The position numbers were made by a program, and so were the translations under genes. 40,610 nucleotides of DNA from Candidatus Bathyarchaeota archaeon. Lineage in GTDB: Archaea > Thermoproteota > Bathyarchaeia > TCS64. A model generated the notes under the pieces. That model searched no databases. It was not told the origin of the DNA and saw nothing but the letters and a program-made list of their open reading frames with translations. Shown here in pieces: positions 1 to 8,526 of the stretch (the first letter of the stretch is position 1; each line of letters opens with the position of its first letter). The stretch spans positions 1 to 40,610 of the forward strand of contig JADHWN010000019.1 in assembly GCA_016783455.1 (NCBI GenBank). The letters are read 5' to 3'.

Positions 1-866
1 ACCCGCTTCACCGTCGTCACCAGCACGTGACCCGAGCCGAACACCCGCTTGATCACCGCGAAAGGCCTCTCCCCAGGAGCCCGTTTCCGGTTAATGCGTT
101 TGTTCCTCAGCTTGTCCCGGATGCCCAGCGGGTGACCCCGCGTCCCACGCCTCATGGTGGCGCTGTAGCCCCGGGACCTCACGCCGAAGTACGCCTTATC
201 CTTGTAGACCACCTCTCCCTCCCGGGAAAGGTCGACCTGGCTATCATGCACCGAGGCGGTGGTCGTCTCCAGATCCCTGATGAGGCTACGGTCCGTATCC
301 ATCTTGGCGTGGAGCTTGAACCCATAGTATGACTTGCTTCCCTTCTTCGCCCAGCTGCCGTCTCTGCTCCGCCGCGTCCGGGCCTCCTCTCCGCGGGGTT
401 TGTCAGCCTTGGCATGACCCGGGTCGGAGGTGATGAACGTGGCGTCCTGGACGACGCCCTTCCTGACGCTGAGGCCCTTCCCGTCAAGCTGGCGCTGCAG
501 CTCCTCCCACACGGCTTTGTCTCGGCCGGATTCGGCGAGTCGCTCCCTGAACAGCCAGACAGTGGTGCTGTCGGGTATCGCCCCGGGGAAGCCGAGGAAC
601 CTTCGGAAGCTGATGCGGTCCGTGGCCTGCCTCTCCAGCTCGGGGTCGCTGAGGCCGTACCACTGTTGGAGTACGAGGAGCTTCACCATGACCACCGGGT
701 CGACGTTGGGTCTGCCTCCCTGGGGGCCCTGGTTGTCGTAGAGGGGCTGGATGATGGGTGTGAAGGCGTTCCAGTCTATGAGGGGCTCTATATCGGCGAG
801 TTTGTCTCCTAGTTTCTGTGTTTCCTTGTAGGCTTCGCGGAGGAAGAAGGCTTTGAGAGAGTTCAT
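1..866 (-). mobile_element. IS5-family transposase, 3' end cut by window start
   Basis: DDE transposase of an insertion sequence. The minus-strand frame is open from an ATG at 866 to base 1 (288 complete codons) and continues outside the window. The N-terminal region carries the IS5-type pattern of a proline-rich 'GRPNVDPVVMVKLLVLQ' segment, then 'LSDPELERQ' and 'RISFRRFLG'. Candidate catalytic residues are D141 (in VVQDATFI), D223 (in VYKDKAYFGV) and E266 (in GERPFAVIKRVFG); the last block matches the usual E-R/H-x-F-A-x-I-K signature. A TATA-like element about 28 bases upstream of the ATG suggests a leaderless transcript. The frame is intact in the part visible, so the element may be active. 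The terminal inverted repeat should lie between about 900 and 940, but the other end is not in the window, so I could not define it. Confidence 0.9.
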
Positions 867-888
867 GTTTGACTGGTGGGTGGGGCGC

Positions 889-900
889 GCTATAAGGTTA
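889..900 (-). promoter_or_regulatory. TATA-like box for the IS5 transposase
   Basis: Read on the minus strand the bases are TAACCTTATAGC, centred about 28 bases upstream of the transposase ATG. That spacing is what archaeal TATA boxes show relative to a transcription start, so a leaderless mRNA is inferred. Confidence 0.45.
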
Positions 901-973
901 TCCGGGGGGGTCAGGGGCTGCTAAGACAGGGGTTATTCGAAATCCTCTATAATTGATATTAAAAGGAAATAGA

Positions 974-2047
974 ATGGCAATCATAGAAAAAAAAGTTCCC
1001 GACTGGAAGACTGTCCGTGATATAATCGATAAAATTGATGACATAGAAAGTAGAAACACTTTACGAGTGTCGTATCTATTTGGTACAAGCATCCAAGAAT
1101 TAGTTCGCGGGCGAACAAGAAAAGTCACGATAACCGGTAATGATTTCTTCACAGAACCTATCGAAGGAGAAGAAGCCCTAATTTTAAAAATCCCAACTGC
1201 ACGCAGGGGATATAAACCAAGGTATGTAGCAGTACCGCTTAATCCCAAATGTGAACCTTGGTCAGAAAAAATACTAAGTTACAGCGAAGAAAAAGCAAAT
1301 GAATATTTTTATAGAAAAGTCAACAGGGAAATCCAGTACGGCATCCAAAGAAAATATTTTGTGGATTATGAATGGCCTCCAACCTGGTACGAAGGCAAGA
1401 CTAACATGCACATTGATCAGATTCCGTTCAGGCATAAGCATCTTTCTGAAATTCGAGAATGGGAACTTGGATTGTGCCATAATTTTACAGAATTCGATTG
1501 TAAGCATTTTTTCGGCAAGTATTACAATTCAGATTATAATGTGTATTTCAAGAAGTTACTAAATAAACCAGATTATTATGAGACTGAAGATATTATAAAT
1601 TCAATAATATTAAAAAACCGTGTTTTTTCCCAAGCAAGAAATAGGTATGATTATAAAGTCTTTATGAAAATACAAAAAATGATTAAACGAAATTTTATTG
1701 AACAATTACCTTCTATGAAAATGGATATTGATACTACTATAGATTTAAGTTCAATACCAAAATTATCTGGTAAGCATCATAGAATATTACAGGCAAATAT
1801 TAAGAAATGTTTAGAAAGAAATTCTGATCGGGTTGTTTGTGAAGATTCAAACATTGATGTTGTAGATTTAATACATGGGAAGGTAGTTGAGTGTGGTCAT
1901 ACTGAGGCAAGTAAAGTATTAGATAGTTTTAATGGAGTGTTTTCGGGAATTGGAGATATTAAAGAATTTTGGATATTGACCTTCTATGATGAATCAGATA
2001 ATACGTCAGTCTGCAATAAATTCATTAAATTAGACACTTATCAATAA
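974..2047 (+). CDS. AT-rich tyrosine-recombinase-like protein with possible nuclease-like C-terminus
   Basis: A 357-residue protein not confidently assigned to a family. Residues about 30-45 (LRVSYLFGTSIQELVRGR) align by eye with box I of tyrosine recombinases, but the usual catalytic Arg is replaced by Ser. Residues 154-165 (RHKHLSEIREWE) resemble the H-x-L-R box (H156, R161), and 'HFFGK...DYNVYFKK' (about 178-194) resembles the G-x-x-x...Y active-site segment. The C-terminal half (about 285-345) has an 'IDVVDLI...KVVECGHT' pattern reminiscent of PD-(D/E)XK nucleases (D296 or D298, E306), without a clear Lys. I chose ATG 974 over the upstream TTG at 953 because AAAAGGA lies seven bases before it. 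The gene is much richer in A+T than its neighbours and sits beside an IS, so it was probably acquired by transfer. The recombinase reading is tentative and the nuclease reading weaker. Confidence 0.55.
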   Translation: MAIIEKKVPDWKTVRDIIDKIDDIESRNTLRVSYLFGTSIQELVRGRTRKVTITGNDFFTEPIEGEEALILKIPTARRGYKPRYVAVPLNPKCEPWSEKILSYSEEKANEYFYRKVNREIQYGIQRKYFVDYEWPPTWYEGKTNMHIDQIPFRHKHLSEIREWELGLCHNFTEFDCKHFFGKYYNSDYNVYFKKLLNKPDYYETEDIINSIILKNRVFSQARNRYDYKVFMKIQKMIKRNFIEQLPSMKMDIDTTIDLSSIPKLSGKHHRILQANIKKCLERNSDRVVCEDSNIDVVDLIHGKVVECGHTEASKVLDSFNGVFSGIGDIKEFWILTFYDESDNTSVCNKFIKLDTYQ

Positions 2048-2050
2048 ATG

Positions 2051-2063
2051 CCGCACACTGCGG
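2051..2063 (+). terminator. Small hairpin followed by A/T-rich tract
   Basis: Perfect five-base-pair stem CCGCA-CAC-TGCGG just after the stop of the AT-rich gene, followed by an A/T-rich stretch. It could act in termination or mRNA stability; the stem is short. Confidence 0.3.
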
Positions 2064-2133
2064 AAAAACATTTATTATTAAATTGAATCCAGTTATCGCG
2101 CGCAAGATCATATATTAAATGTAGGATTAAGCA

Positions 2134-3288
2134 ATGGTCAAAGCCTCCCGCGAATTCCAGGTTTTCGTGAAACCCATCGGCTCCATCTGCAATCTGGACT
2201 GCCAATACTGCTACTACCTGAAGAAGGAACACCTATACCCGGAGGGCGAGTCGTTCCGCATGCCCGACGACATCCTGGAGGCATACATCGCCCAGCACAT
2301 CGACGCCTCCCCGGAGACAGTGATCAGGTTCTCCTGGCACGGCGGGGAGCCGACCGTCCTGGGCTTAGACTACTTTCGCAAGATTGTGGCGTTGCAGCGC
2401 AAGCACAAGCCCCCAAACCGTCGCATCACCAACGGTATTCAGACCAACGGAACCCTCCTCGACGAGGACTGGTGCCGCTTCCTTGCGAAAGAGGGCTTCG
2501 CCGTCGGACTCAGCCTGGACGGCCCCCAGGAGATGCATAACCGACACCGCGTCACCAAGGACCAGAAGCCCACCCACGAGCAGACGATGCTGGGGTACAA
2601 ACTCCTACATAAGCACGGAGTCTACACCGAGATCCTGTGCGTGGTGAACTCGCATAACGTCCGGTTCCCCCTCCAGGTCTACCGATTCTTCAAGCAGATC
2701 AACGCCCAATACATAACCTTCCTGCCCATGGTCGAGCCGCAGCCGGACGCCAAAGGCGGCGTCTGCCACATAACCGTGCCGGCTGAAGCCTGGGGAACAT
2801 TTCTCTGCACCGTCTTCGACGAGTGGAGAGACAAGGACATCAGGAAGGTCAAAGTGCAGATATTCGAAGAGGCCACAAGGACCGCCTTCAACCAAGAGCA
2901 TTCACTGTGCATCTTCCGACCGACCTGCGGCGACATTCCCGTTGTCGAGCACAACGGAGACTTCTACTCATGTGACCACTATGTCGACGTTGAACACTGC
3001 CTCGGGAACATAGAGGAGACCCCTCTGGTCGAGCTGCTCGAGAGCCCGGCACAGAGGGCATTCGGGAAAGCCAAATTTGAGACTCTGCCCCGCTACTGCC
3101 TGGAATGTGAGGTCAGGTCTATGTGCAATGGCGGGTGTCCAAAGAACCGCTTCCTCAATACACCGGATGGAGAGCCGGGGCTGAACTACCTGTGTGCGGG
3201 CTATAAGCGCTTCTTCACCCACTGCCAGCCGTTCATCTCGGAGGTGGCCGCCCTGTGGAGGCGGCAGAACCCTGAAGGCGTGAGATGA
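2134..3288 (+). CDS. Radical SAM/SPASM sulfatase-maturase-like enzyme (anSME family)
   Basis: A 384-residue radical SAM enzyme of the anaerobic sulfatase-maturating (AslB/anSME) type. In this family the enzyme oxidises a Cys or Ser of a target protein to formylglycine. The N-terminus has the CxxxCxxC cluster motif (C19, C23, C26, in SICNLDCQYCYYLKK), followed by the glycine-rich SAM motif SWHGGEPT. The C-terminal third carries the SPASM auxiliary-cluster cysteines (CRPTCGD-type, then RYCLECEVRSMCNGGCPKNR). Length matches the family. A TATA-like 'atcatatatta' lies about 20 bases before the ATG. No sulfatase substrate gene is present in the window, so the actual target, which could be another peptide, is unknown. 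It directly follows the foreign AT-rich gene. Confidence 0.85.
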   Translation: MVKASREFQVFVKPIGSICNLDCQYCYYLKKEHLYPEGESFRMPDDILEAYIAQHIDASPETVIRFSWHGGEPTVLGLDYFRKIVALQRKHKPPNRRITNGIQTNGTLLDEDWCRFLAKEGFAVGLSLDGPQEMHNRHRVTKDQKPTHEQTMLGYKLLHKHGVYTEILCVVNSHNVRFPLQVYRFFKQINAQYITFLPMVEPQPDAKGGVCHITVPAEAWGTFLCTVFDEWRDKDIRKVKVQIFEEATRTAFNQEHSLCIFRPTCGDIPVVEHNGDFYSCDHYVDVEHCLGNIEETPLVELLESPAQRAFGKAKFETLPRYCLECEVRSMCNGGCPKNRFLNTPDGEPGLNYLCAGYKRFFTHCQPFISEVAALWRRQNPEGVR

Positions 3289-3294
3289 CGGCGA

Positions 3295-4008
3295 TCAGGT
3301 CTTCAGCTTCTCTTTGAAGAAAGCGATCGTCCGTTCCCAGGCGAGCTTGGAGGCCTCCTCGTGATATCGGGGGCTTGTGTCGTTGAAGAATCCATGCTTG
3401 GCACCCTCATACATGAATATCTCATAATCGACGGACGCCTCCTTTAACGCCGCCTCGAATTCCGGGATGCCAGCGTTGATGCGCTCGTCGTCACCGGCAT
3501 AGTGGACAAGTAGGGATGCCTTCGTCCTGGGGACGTCCTCAGGAGCGGGCTGTCTGCCATAGAAGGGGACCGCTGCCTGCACATCCGGGGAGTTGACGGC
3601 GACCTGGTTGGTCATCCCTCCCCCCCAGCAGAAGCCCGTGACCCCCACCTTCCCCGTCGACTGGGGACGGGTCTTCAGGTACTCCACCGCGGCGACCAAG
3701 TTCTTCGTCGTCTCCTCACCGTCGAGCTCCCTCATCATCGTCCGGGCCTCATCGACATCATCGGGGGTCCCCCCTAAGGGCGACAGGGGATCTGGGGCGA
3801 TGGCCAGGAATCCCTCCAAGGCAACCCGCCTGGCGACGTCTTCAATGTGGGGAACAAGGCCCCAGACCTCTGAGATGACGACCACCCCGGGCAGCTTTTC
3901 ATCCCCTTTAGGCCGGGCATAATGTGCGAGAACATCGCCTGTCTCACCGGGATACTTAATATCCTCCACATACAGGCGGGGATCTTCCTTTGGAACACGC
4001 GCGCTCAT
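3295..4008 (-). CDS. Dienelactone hydrolase family protein
   Basis: A 237-residue alpha/beta hydrolase of the dienelactone hydrolase (carboxymethylenebutenolidase) family, predicted cytosolic. The nucleophile is Cys127 in GFCWGGG, the candidate acid is D173/D174 in HYAGDDERI, and H205 lies in EGAKHGFF; E47 in VISEVWG corresponds to the family's accessory Glu. I chose ATG 4008 rather than the upstream ATG at 4032 because AAAGGAGGAAGG sits directly before it at good ribosome-binding distance. The physiological substrate is unknown; many archaeal members are general lactone or ester hydrolases. The gene converges on the radical SAM gene, six bases apart. Confidence 0.85.
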   Translation of the reverse strand: MSARVPKEDPRLYVEDIKYPGETGDVLAHYARPKGDEKLPGVVVISEVWGLVPHIEDVARRVALEGFLAIAPDPLSPLGGTPDDVDEARTMMRELDGEETTKNLVAAVEYLKTRPQSTGKVGVTGFCWGGGMTNQVAVNSPDVQAAVPFYGRQPAPEDVPRTKASLLVHYAGDDERINAGIPEFEAALKEASVDYEIFMYEGAKHGFFNDTSPRYHEEASKLAWERTIAFFKEKLKT

Positions 4009-4075
4009 ATAAAACCTTCCTCCTTTGTTCAAATGATTAATAATAATATAACAATTGTCCTATGCGCGCCCGAGG

Positions 4076-4849
4076 TTATACGCGCTCATCCACCTTCCCC
4101 GAGCCCCTCCCGATGTGCTTGTTTCTCAGGTCCCCGCCTATGGGACAGGACCTCTGACAGGCCTGGCACATCCTCCACGTGTTCTCCGTGACCATTGGGC
4201 TGTGCTCCGCGTATACGTCACGGAACTCCCCGCTGACCCTCTCCTCCATGGGCATACCCAGGAGACACCTGTCAGGGTCCACGACGTACGGTGTCAGGGC
4301 CCCGACTGGGCAGGCCTTCACGCATTCGTCGCATTCTCCGCAGAGGTCACCGCAAGCATCGTCATCTGGGACCAGCTCCGCGTCGGTCACGATGCTCCTA
4401 TACCTGACCCAGGGACCATAGGTGGGATTGATTATGAGGCTGTTCTTCCCGTAGTGGCCGAGGCCAGCCAGCTCGGCCATGCGCTTCTTCGAGAGGAGAT
4501 TCGCCTCGAGGACGGCCTTGTAGCCCTCACGGCTGAGGAACCTCACGAGGCGGCGGGCGTAGAGGCGCCCCCTCCACTCGTCCGGGTACTCGTGGTGGTC
4601 CCGGACCCTTATCACCAGGTCGTATAGGTCATCCCAGACGCGGGCCCCCAGGATGATGACGCTCCTCGCGTCCTCCACGTAGTCGGTCGTCTTCTTGGTC
4701 CAGGTCTTGAAGTCTCTGTGAGCGATGAAGTGGCTCGGGACGTTGTCCAGGGTCTCTGCGGAAATAACTCCGACGAGGTCGAACCCGTACCTCCTCGCGC
4801 GCTCCTTCACGTTTCTAGTCAGTTCAAGGCTGTCGTCTGTGGCACTCAT
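4076..4849 (-). CDS. QueG-like double [4Fe-4S] cluster oxidoreductase
   Basis: About 257 residues from the chosen ATG at 4849; the frame is open upstream to 4900 but the extra residues look non-homologous. The C-terminal part has two cysteine sets: CGECDECVKACPVGAL, and CQACQRSCPIGG preceded by CLLG. This is the paired four-iron cluster arrangement of epoxyqueuosine reductase and reductive-dehalogenase relatives. The middle segment 'AGLGHYGKNSLIINPTYG' matches the QueG-family substrate/cobalamin region. Epoxyqueuosine is a bacterial tRNA intermediate and archaea make archaeosine instead, so a different substrate is likely. Archaea and anaerobes carry many such QueG-like ferredoxin-type proteins of unknown function. 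Confidence 0.75.
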   Translation of the reverse strand: MSATDDSLELTRNVKERARRYGFDLVGVISAETLDNVPSHFIAHRDFKTWTKKTTDYVEDARSVIILGARVWDDLYDLVIRVRDHHEYPDEWRGRLYARRLVRFLSREGYKAVLEANLLSKKRMAELAGLGHYGKNSLIINPTYGPWVRYRSIVTDAELVPDDDACGDLCGECDECVKACPVGALTPYVVDPDRCLLGMPMEERVSGEFRDVYAEHSPMVTENTWRMCQACQRSCPIGGDLRNKHIGRGSGKVDERV

Positions 4850-5034
4850 GACGGTTAGGTGGGGCTCTGTTATACAAAAACGTGGTGACAGCGAGCACAC
4901 AACTACGCCATTTCCCCAACTCTCTTCTTCGTAGTACTCACATAACGTGATTCTCCTATGTACTTACCACCTGCGACCTCCAACTGTGAGTCGCCCTTAA
5001 TACATGAGCCATCGTCCCCTCATCATGATGAGAA

Positions 5035-5184
5035 ATGACCCAAGTGGACATAGCCGATGAGAACCTGCTCAAGCTGACCCAGATACGGGATGCGGTCATG
5101 CTTGAGGACGGGCTGGAATCAAGTATCGATGAGGTCTTGGCCCGCGTTCTGGGATTCTACAGGAAGTTCGTACCCTACGACTAG
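5035..5184 (+). CDS. Small 49-residue protein of unknown function
   Basis: Short plus-strand ORF in the gap between two minus-strand genes. It reads MTQVDIADENLL... and ends in ...GFYRKFVPYD. The composition is coding-like (acidic, amphipathic, codon choice like the neighbours). It resembles in style the short archaeal ribbon-helix-helix or antitoxin-like proteins with 'L..ir....esidevl.rvl.fy', but no toxin gene is adjacent. A TATA-like 'cttaatacat' lies about 35-40 bases upstream. Function unknown; existence moderately supported. Confidence 0.45.
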   Translation: MTQVDIADENLLKLTQIRDAVMLEDGLESSIDEVLARVLGFYRKFVPYD

Positions 5185-5362
5185 ACCCCTGTCCTCCCCC
5201 CTTTCTTTACCTTCCGTACTCTTTTCCTTCCCTGGACCTACTTCTGCTCGACGCCACAGAACCCCCTCCACAGGGGCGTCAAGTGGCTCATCGCCCGGTC
5301 CCCAGTCGCGGGGCGAGCGTGAAAAACCATAGGTCTTGAGGAACGCATCTCAACCGTAGGAA

Positions 5363-6385
5363 TCAGGTACCTATGGCCTCAGGAAACATATCCCGATAGC
5401 AGGTGTACGACCCTACCGTCCCGGCAGACAGGATAGCATGGACGACCGCCCTGGCCACGACGTCAGCGGCTGAGACGCCTATCAGGCTCAGGGCCCGGTC
5501 GCCGTCCTTGCCGTCCGACGAGCCCTCCCCTGGAAGGCCCTTCCTCCCGGTAGCCACCGTGAACAGCGTGTCGCCGTCGAACATCGTGTGGGCGGGGTAG
5601 ATCGCCCTCGCCAACCCGTCGTGGGCCATCTGGGCCACCTTGGTCGCCTGGGACTTGTCGAGCTCCGCATCGGTCGCGATCACCCCTATGGTGGTGTGCT
5701 GACCTTGATTCTGCCTGCGGACGGGGCGGGGCACGAGCCTGGCTGGAAGGTCTCGCCTGAGGCCCCCGAACTCCCCGTCGAGTTCGAGCCCCCTCGCGTA
5801 GAATCCCCCCGTCTCCGGGTCGAACGCCGTCCCGCTGGAGTTCACCGCAACGACGGCCCCCACGGTCACGCCGCTCCCAAGCACCTCGCTGGCGGTCCCC
5901 AGGCCTCCCTTCATGCCCCCCGAGAGGGCGCCCGTCCCGGCCCCCACGTTCCCCTGAGCGACAGGCCCATCCGTGGCGTCCTCACACGCTGCGTAACCGG
6001 ACCCCTCGTCGATGTACAGGTCACTTTCGCCCCTGCAGAGGTCGTAGATGACAGCAGCGGGCACGATGGGTACCACCCTGCCCTCCGCCACGGGGTGGCC
6101 AACCCCCTTCTCCTCGAGGAAGCGCATGACGCCCCCCACGGAGTTGAGGCCGTAGGCGCTGCTCCCGCAGAGGGCGACGGCGTCCACCCGCTTGATCCTG
6201 TTCACAGGGGAGAGGAGGTCGGTCTCCCTAGTCCCCGGGGAGCCCCCCCTTACGTCCACGCCGCAAATGGAGCCCTCAGGGGCGAGGACGACGGTGACCC
6301 CCGTGAGGTGCTCCAGATCAGTGAAGTGCCCGACCCTGATGCCCTCGACGTCGGTTATTGCGTTGAAGCGTCCTGTTCCACTCAT
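5363..6385 (-). CDS. P1 (S58) family peptidase, DmpA-like
   Basis: A 340-residue N-terminal-nucleophile hydrolase of the DmpA/BapA (S58) family, which are aminopeptidases or amidases that self-cleave into two chains. The N-terminus has the family start 'NAITDVEGIRVGHFTD' and the glycine-rich GNVGAGTGA...GGMKGGLGT segment. The predicted autocleavage site lies in GQH-TTIGVIATDAEL, making T231 (or T232) the candidate nucleophile in place of the Ser of DmpA. I chose ATG 6385 because AAGGTGG precedes it; a GTG at 6415 is also in frame. Its substrate is unknown. It lies in a run of single hydrolase genes on this strand. Confidence 0.85.
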   Translation of the reverse strand: MSGTGRFNAITDVEGIRVGHFTDLEHLTGVTVVLAPEGSICGVDVRGGSPGTRETDLLSPVNRIKRVDAVALCGSSAYGLNSVGGVMRFLEEKGVGHPVAEGRVVPIVPAAVIYDLCRGESDLYIDEGSGYAACEDATDGPVAQGNVGAGTGALSGGMKGGLGTASEVLGSGVTVGAVVAVNSSGTAFDPETGGFYARGLELDGEFGGLRRDLPARLVPRPVRRQNQGQHTTIGVIATDAELDKSQATKVAQMAHDGLARAIYPAHTMFDGDTLFTVATGRKGLPGEGSSDGKDGDRALSLIGVSAADVVARAVVHAILSAGTVGSYTCYRDMFPEAIGT

Positions 6386-6485
6386 CCATAGGCCACCTTT
6401 TTCTTGGAGAGCCACGAGGTAAGGATCCGTATTTATAAATATCTATACTTGAGCGCACGTGAGCATGTCTTGGACCACCTTTACG

Positions 6486-7373
6486 CTAGACGCTCTCGAT
6501 GTTCACCGTTACCTCGCTTCCCTCGTCGAGAGCGAGCCCGCCGAGGCTCCTCGGCACGAGCTTGACCTCTGCGCCTTTCCGGGGCGTGAGGCGTAGAGAC
6601 AGTCCCAGTGTCGGTTTCCCCTCTACCTTGACTGAGAAGTCGTTACAGTCCGCCAGGCACACCCTGTCATGGATGGCCCCTGTCGTGGCTATCGGGTGCC
6701 CCGTTAGCTCCACGGCGCCTCCTTCCGGTCTCCCTGAATCATAATGGACCCCCATCCAGCCGTAGTAGGGGATGCCCCCGTCGAGGACACCAGACACGCC
6801 GTCGACGTTCGCTGGGAGACCATGTGTAGGGGTGTCAATCCTCACGATGGAGAACTCTGGGGAGCACAGGGTCACGACTCCCCTCAGCTCCTCGAGGGGC
6901 TCGACCCGGCCCACATCTATGAGCCTCTCCATCCGGTGTCCTCCCTGCGCCCGGAGGGGATCCGAAGGCTCCCGGATCTCCACGTGGACGTGGGGGGATG
7001 TCGCGAAGCCGTAGTACCCTGAGCGGAGCAGCCTCCCCAGCTCCTCCCCCGCCCTGACCTCGTCTCCGACACTCAGTGTGGGGTCGACGTGGAGAAGCTT
7101 GACGACCTTGCCAGGGCTCTCACGGCTCCGCAGGAGCGTGACCACGTCGTACTCCGAGGCCTCATAGCCCCTCCCCCTGGGGCCTCTCACCCGCCTGATG
7201 AGGGTCACCTCTCCGCTGACGGGGGATGGAGCCATGCCTCCGAAGCCTGTGTCTGGGTAGACGTCGATCCCCGTTGACTGACGGTGGGCGGGGTATGGGC
7301 TGTTGTAGAATGAGAACATCCCGTCGACGGGGCAGGAGATCGTCACGCCCTCTGACGATGCGACGGGAGCCAT
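6486..7373 (-). CDS. M23-like (LytM-fold) peptidase-domain protein
   Basis: A 295-residue protein whose first ~145 residues follow the M23/LytM layout: 'TGIDVYP' (D37), 'PSPVSGEV', 'LLHVDPTLSVGDEV', 'AGEELGRL', then 'SPHVHVEIREP' with the H128-x-H130 pair. The first metal-binding His expected in H-x-G-x-D is Ser33, although H30 is nearby, so zinc binding may be altered. The remaining half (150-295) is beta-rich, unassigned, and probably a second domain. No signal peptide is visible, which is unusual for an enzyme family that cuts bacterial cell-wall peptides. ATG 7373 was preferred to an in-frame TTG at 7382. Role in an archaeon lacking peptidoglycan is unclear. Confidence 0.65.
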   Translation of the reverse strand: MAPVASSEGVTISCPVDGMFSFYNSPYPAHRQSTGIDVYPDTGFGGMAPSPVSGEVTLIRRVRGPRGRGYEASEYDVVTLLRSRESPGKVVKLLHVDPTLSVGDEVRAGEELGRLLRSGYYGFATSPHVHVEIREPSDPLRAQGGHRMERLIDVGRVEPLEELRGVVTLCSPEFSIVRIDTPTHGLPANVDGVSGVLDGGIPYYGWMGVHYDSGRPEGGAVELTGHPIATTGAIHDRVCLADCNDFSVKVEGKPTLGLSLRLTPRKGAEVKLVPRSLGGLALDEGSEVTVNIESV

Positions 7374-7515
7374 CTCGACCAATGCAGTATCCGAATACGG
7401 GTGTTGGGTCTATAAGAAATCGTTTACTCTGAAAAGTAAGGGATTGAGCTCTACCAGAGTTAGTCCCAAGGCATCTCGTTGAGGACCACGGGGTCACCCA
7501 AGGGGTAGTGGGAGA

Positions 7516-8442
7516 TTAGTTCTCCTGTAAATAGGGCACGTACTCCTTGAACCAGCCGAAGCCGAAGTCCTCCATGGTCTTTAGGAACTCCTCGTTCCCG
7601 GTTGGCATCAGGTTCGCCACGTAGTGGAGCCCGAAATACCTCTGGACGGCGCTGATGAACCCGTTCTCCCGTATCTTCGCCTCGCACCTGTCGGCAAAGC
7701 CCTCCCCGTGGACGTCTGTGCAGACCTTTCTGATCCTCTCGATGCGCTCCTCGGTGATCTCGACCCTCCTGCTGTCATGACCCGTATACTTCTCATCGAA
7801 GGCCTTGAGGAGGTTCTCGTCGTCGGGGTCATGGTAGACCTCGTCGTGGACCACGACATCCACCCCCAGCTTCTTGCGGGAGGCCGGTTTCTCCTCGGGG
7901 CAGCCCATGGAGACGAGGACAACGGGGAAGACGTGGTCTGGCAGCCTGAGCCTCTCCCTGAGTTCCCTGAAGGCCTCCATTGCCGTCCCGACGTAGACGG
8001 AGCCCAGCCCCATGGCGTCTGCGGCTATGCAGACGGTCTGGGCGAAGATCACTGCGTCCTGGAAGCCCACCCAGAAGTGGCGGAAGCTGTCGTTGGCGGT
8101 GAAGGGGGCGACCTCCAGCTCTGCCCACCTCTTGAGCCTGTGGTAGTCGATGCAGAAGACGAGGTCCACGGGGGCCTCCTCGACGAACCTCTGCATGCCC
8201 AGCTCCCTGAGCCACCTTCTGTTCTCGGGGTCCTCTATCTTGACGACGGAGTAGGTCTGGAGGTTCCTCGCTGTGGCCGCGTGGGTCCCGGCCTCCAAGA
8301 CGGCGTCCATGACCTCCTTGGGCACCTTCTTCTTCGAGAAGCTCCTGCAGCTCCCCCTCTCGAATAGCAGCCTCATCGTCTCGTTGGGGTACTCCCCCTC
8401 GGGGATGACCTCGACTCCGTGATGGGATGGCATGTCGCTCAT
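7516..8442 (-). CDS. Nitroreductase family protein
   Basis: A 308-residue FMN-dependent nitroreductase-fold enzyme. The N-terminal FMN-binding motif is 'RGSCRSFSKKKVPKEV' and 'GTHAATARNLQ', followed by 'VGFQDAVIFAQTVCIAADAMGLGSVYVG' and 'VVLVSMGCPEEKPASRKKL', the usual dimer and FMN elements. Family members reduce nitro groups, quinones or flavins with NAD(P)H or are dehydrogenases, and the true substrate cannot be read from sequence. About 80 C-terminal residues beyond the core (VEITEERIERI onward) are an extension. A TATA-like CTTTTTAATG lies about 36-45 bases upstream of ATG 8442, suggesting an independent promoter. Confidence 0.85.
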   Translation of the reverse strand: MSDMPSHHGVEVIPEGEYPNETMRLLFERGSCRSFSKKKVPKEVMDAVLEAGTHAATARNLQTYSVVKIEDPENRRWLRELGMQRFVEEAPVDLVFCIDYHRLKRWAELEVAPFTANDSFRHFWVGFQDAVIFAQTVCIAADAMGLGSVYVGTAMEAFRELRERLRLPDHVFPVVLVSMGCPEEKPASRKKLGVDVVVHDEVYHDPDDENLLKAFDEKYTGHDSRRVEITEERIERIRKVCTDVHGEGFADRCEAKIRENGFISAVQRYFGLHYVANLMPTGNEEFLKTMEDFGFGWFKEYVPYLQEN

Positions 8443-8477
8443 GATTCGTGCCTCACATGTAGACCCATGGTTAGAAC

Positions 8478-8487
8478 ATTAAAAAGG
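8478..8487 (-). promoter_or_regulatory. TATA-like box for the nitroreductase gene
   Basis: Minus-strand CTTTTTAATG about 40 bases upstream of the nitroreductase ATG. Position and composition fit an archaeal TATA box in an otherwise GC-rich gap. Confidence 0.4.
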
Positions 8488-8526
8488 GCGTATCAATGGA
8501 AACTGTACGAATGGGTAAAGGGGGGC

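Noticed and set aside
27-812. Plus-strand ORFs across the transposase
   Set aside because: They are antisense to an intact IS5 transposase frame with all family motifs.
4850-5034. Gap searched for a tRNA or small RNA
   Set aside because: No cloverleaf, T-loop or CCA pattern was found; only a TATA-like element before the 49-residue ORF.
7460-7687. Minus-strand ORF overlapping the end of the nitroreductase gene
   Set aside because: It is out of frame with the nitroreductase and has no recognisable protein features.
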